Source: Phycisphaerae bacterium
Lineage (GTDB): Bacteria > Planctomycetota > Phycisphaerae > UBA1845 > Fen-1342
Direction of reading: 5' to 3'
NCBI GenBank assembly: GCA_016935035.1
Contig: JAFGRR010000080.1
Location: 1 to 5,723 of the forward strand
DNA: 5,723 bases
Both the position numbers and the translations under genes were made by a program. Positions 3,915-5,723 of this stretch are shown here, piece by piece; the stretch's first letter is position 1, and each line of letters starts with the position of its first letter. Below the pieces are notes generated by a model, which saw nothing but the letters and a program-made list of their open reading frames with translations, was not told the DNA's origin and made no database searches.

Positions 3915-5723
3915 CTACCACTCGCGATATTCTTCGGGGATCTCATCCTCGCGATCGAGACGCTTGTACGTACCGCGCAGGTCCTCGCCGAACCGCCACG
4001 TGTCCACCCATTCCGCGTGGCCGTCGAGATACACGACAGCCGTTCCTTCGTCGCCAAGGGGCCGCTCATAGGCGAGGATGTTGCGCGCGTCGTCATTGGC
4101 GGTCTGGCCCGCGATGTATACGTATGCGTCAACTCCGGGACCGTGCCTCGGCGATTCGAGCATCTTTCGCGTGGCGAGGTTGGCGTCGATCAGCACCTCC
4201 AGATTGGGTGGGAATTTCTCTTCGTGGTCGTTGGAGTAGATATAGCAGCATTGTCCGATGCCGCGCAGATTCGCCTGTGAGACAGCACGCTTAGCGAGCT
4301 CGCGGGCCCGTGCCAGCGACGGCAGCAGGATGGACGTCAGCATCGCTGTCGTAGCCAGACCGCTGTTGGCCGACATGGCCGGCATCAGGGCACCGTGGCT
4401 CGTGAAGAGCAGGCCATCCTCGTCAGCGCTCCAGCCGGCCACGCCCTGGTGAAGATCGGTCAGCATCTCCGGCAGCGTCGGCAGACTACCCGCGTTGAAG
4501 TCCTTGGTGGGAGCCATCGAGGCCATCGCGGTCTGGATCAGCAGGTTCAGACCGTACATCGAGCGCATCGCGAAGTGGTTGTCGGTGTAGTAGAAGCTCT
4601 GCGCGTTCTTCGACATCTTGGGCCAGACGGCCTTGACGTCCGGCTGTTCGAGGATGGACGGGCCGGCCGTCTTGGCGAACGAGCGATCCAGCACGATCTT
4701 CACCGTCTGCGGCGATAGCCCGCACACGACGCGATCCTTGACGAAGCACGCCGCTGGCGCCAGCGGTATCGGCAGCCCGTTCACCGTCACGCAGTGAATG
4801 GTGTGACCGTTGTGCTTGACGTCCATGATGCTCAGCTCGGCGTTGGCCTCGGCGAGCGCTGGTGAGCCCAATTCGACCAGACGTGAGAAGATATTCTGCA
4901 GCGCATCGGCCTTCCGGACATCGACGATCGCCGCCATACCGGTGATCAGGAAGCCGCCGTGGTCGGGGGCGTCATACAGAATCCACGTATCGCCAAGCGC
5001 CGGCAGCAGGTCGTCGGTGATCGAAAAGCCGACGATCGATTGGACCATGCCCAGCCCGCCGGTGACCGCCATGGCGGCATCGGGCTCCAACTCGTCGAGC
5101 ACGCGGAATGTCTCGCCGCACATCATGTTCCAGTCAAGGTTGAAAGCCGCGGCCCAGAAGGCGTCCTGCGGGATGAGCATCAGGTCCTGCTGCTTCAGCG
5201 GCTCGTGATCCCAGAACTTGAGCAGGCCGGTGCGCTGGCCGTCGATCTTGATGAACAGCTTGGCCGCGATGCCGAGTTCGCCGTCGCCGATCTCACCGTA
5301 AAGCGCCTCGGTGGCGCTGACGCCGCATTCACGAAGCACGCCATCTACCATCGGCGGCAGTTCACCCTCAATTGCCTCAAAGACGGTGCGGAAGTCCGCG
5401 ACCAGCGAGCGCACGTCAGCGTACAGGCACATCAACGGCTTCGGCGCAATGCCGGCTTTCTTGCGGCAGGCCTTGAAGCGTTCGCTCGCTGCGAGCTTCT
5501 CGCCCGTGCCGCCAAGCATGGCCAGCAGTTCCGCCTGGGGCTCCTCGGCGCCGATTACCAGGAAGAACTTGTCGTCGCGCGTGGCCCAGAGGAAGTAGAC
5601 CTGTTCGTCGAGCACGGCCCGCTGCACCGTCTGCGATTCGACGCTGATGCGCTCGATCTCGAACTCGCCGGTCGATTCGAGCAACTCGCGGAAGCTGCTC
5701 GCGAAGTTCGTAGTGCCGCCGCC
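3915..5723 (-). CDS. DUF3352-like protein with prepilin/DUF1559-like C-terminal segment, N-terminus missing
   Basis: The frame is open through the right edge, so the start is not in the window; 602 residues are visible and a TTG at 5684 is not a start. Numbering is from the window edge. Residues 1 to about 440 form a mixed alpha/beta region with repeated short blocks (for example ASERFKACRKKAGIAPKPLMCLYADVRSLV near 79-108) resembling DUF3352-type proteins common in Planctomycetes; this is by style and tentative. At 458-470 a hydrophobic stretch (TTAMLTSILLPSLAR) leads into RARELAKRAVSQANLRGIGQ (472-491), which resembles the helix after the cleavage site of type IV pilin-like and DUF1559 proteins, yet is internal here. 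FPPNLEVLI and VVYLDGHAEWV (563-573) follow, the usual C-terminal motifs of that group. The tail is acidic (EDEIPEEYREW). A secreted or membrane-attached role is inferred; function is unknown. elbB lies 111 bp downstream. Confidence 0.8.
   Translation of the reverse strand, partial: GGGTTNFASSFRELLESTGEFEIERISVESQTVQRAVLDEQVYFLWATRDDKFFLVIGAEEPQAELLAMLGGTGEKLAASERFKACRKKAGIAPKPLMCLYADVRSLVADFRTVFEAIEGELPPMVDGVLRECGVSATEALYGEIGDGELGIAAKLFIKIDGQRTGLLKFWDHEPLKQQDLMLIPQDAFWAAAFNLDWNMMCGETFRVLDELEPDAAMAVTGGLGMVQSIVGFSITDDLLPALGDTWILYDAPDHGGFLITGMAAIVDVRKADALQNIFSRLVELGSPALAEANAELSIMDVKHNGHTIHCVTVNGLPIPLAPAACFVKDRVVCGLSPQTVKIVLDRSFAKTAGPSILEQPDVKAVWPKMSKNAQSFYYTDNHFAMRSMYGLNLLIQTAMASMAPTKDFNAGSLPTLPEMLTDLHQGVAGWSADEDGLLFTSHGALMPAMSANSGLATTAMLTSILLPSLARARELAKRAVSQANLRGIGQCCYIYSNDHEEKFPPNLEVLIDANLATRKMLESPRHGPGVDAYVYIAGQTANDDARNILAYERPLGDEGTAVVYLDGHAEWVDTWRFGEDLRGTYKRLDREDEIPEEYREW

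Noticed and set aside
5682..5684. TTG at 5684 as the start of the large protein
   Set aside because: The frame stays open to the window edge with protein-like sequence, there is no ribosome site before the TTG, and no signal peptide or membrane anchor follows it.

Overview
The window is GC-rich bacterial DNA with short intergenic gaps, a tRNA gene and four protein genes, all on the minus strand. The large protein at the right edge ends in a prepilin-like helix, an NLRxIGQ segment and a VVYLDGHAEWV motif. That arrangement is typical of planctomycete (PVC-group) surface or secretion-related proteins, so a Planctomycetota chromosome is my best guess. It is an inference from protein style, not from a marker gene.

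Layout from left to right. The first 52 bases hold the N-terminus of a ROK-family sugar kinase, cut by the left edge. Upstream of it, in the same direction and 78 bp away, is a complete YtcJ-type metal-dependent amidohydrolase. The two could share a transcript. From about 1793 to 2203 there is no gene, but there is regulatory DNA: a palindromic operator-like site over a possible sigma-70 promoter, a near-consensus sigma-54-type -24/-12 element facing the amidohydrolase, and a likely promoter for the tRNA. A tRNA-Thr(CGT) gene follows at 2204-2275 on the plus strand.

From 2276 to about 2900 there is again no convincing gene. The stretch has a terminator-like hairpin, several competing inverted repeats and a CGCG-rich patch. 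It ends in a T6-C-A7 tract and an extended -10 element. These appear to drive an undescribed small structured RNA of about 120 nt on the plus strand (about 2904-3025), which ends in a clear intrinsic terminator. A second strong hairpin at 3067-3110, T-rich on both sides, closes the convergent gene elbB (3144-3803, minus). ElbB is a DJ-1/PfpI-superfamily glyoxalase-like protein. Upstream of elbB, separated by 111 bp that contain a 12-bp-stem hairpin, lies the 3' part of the large DUF3352-like protein, which runs off the right edge.

The genes do not form an obvious single pathway. The most interesting item is the putative small RNA, because promoter, folded body and terminator occur together in a region without a gene.
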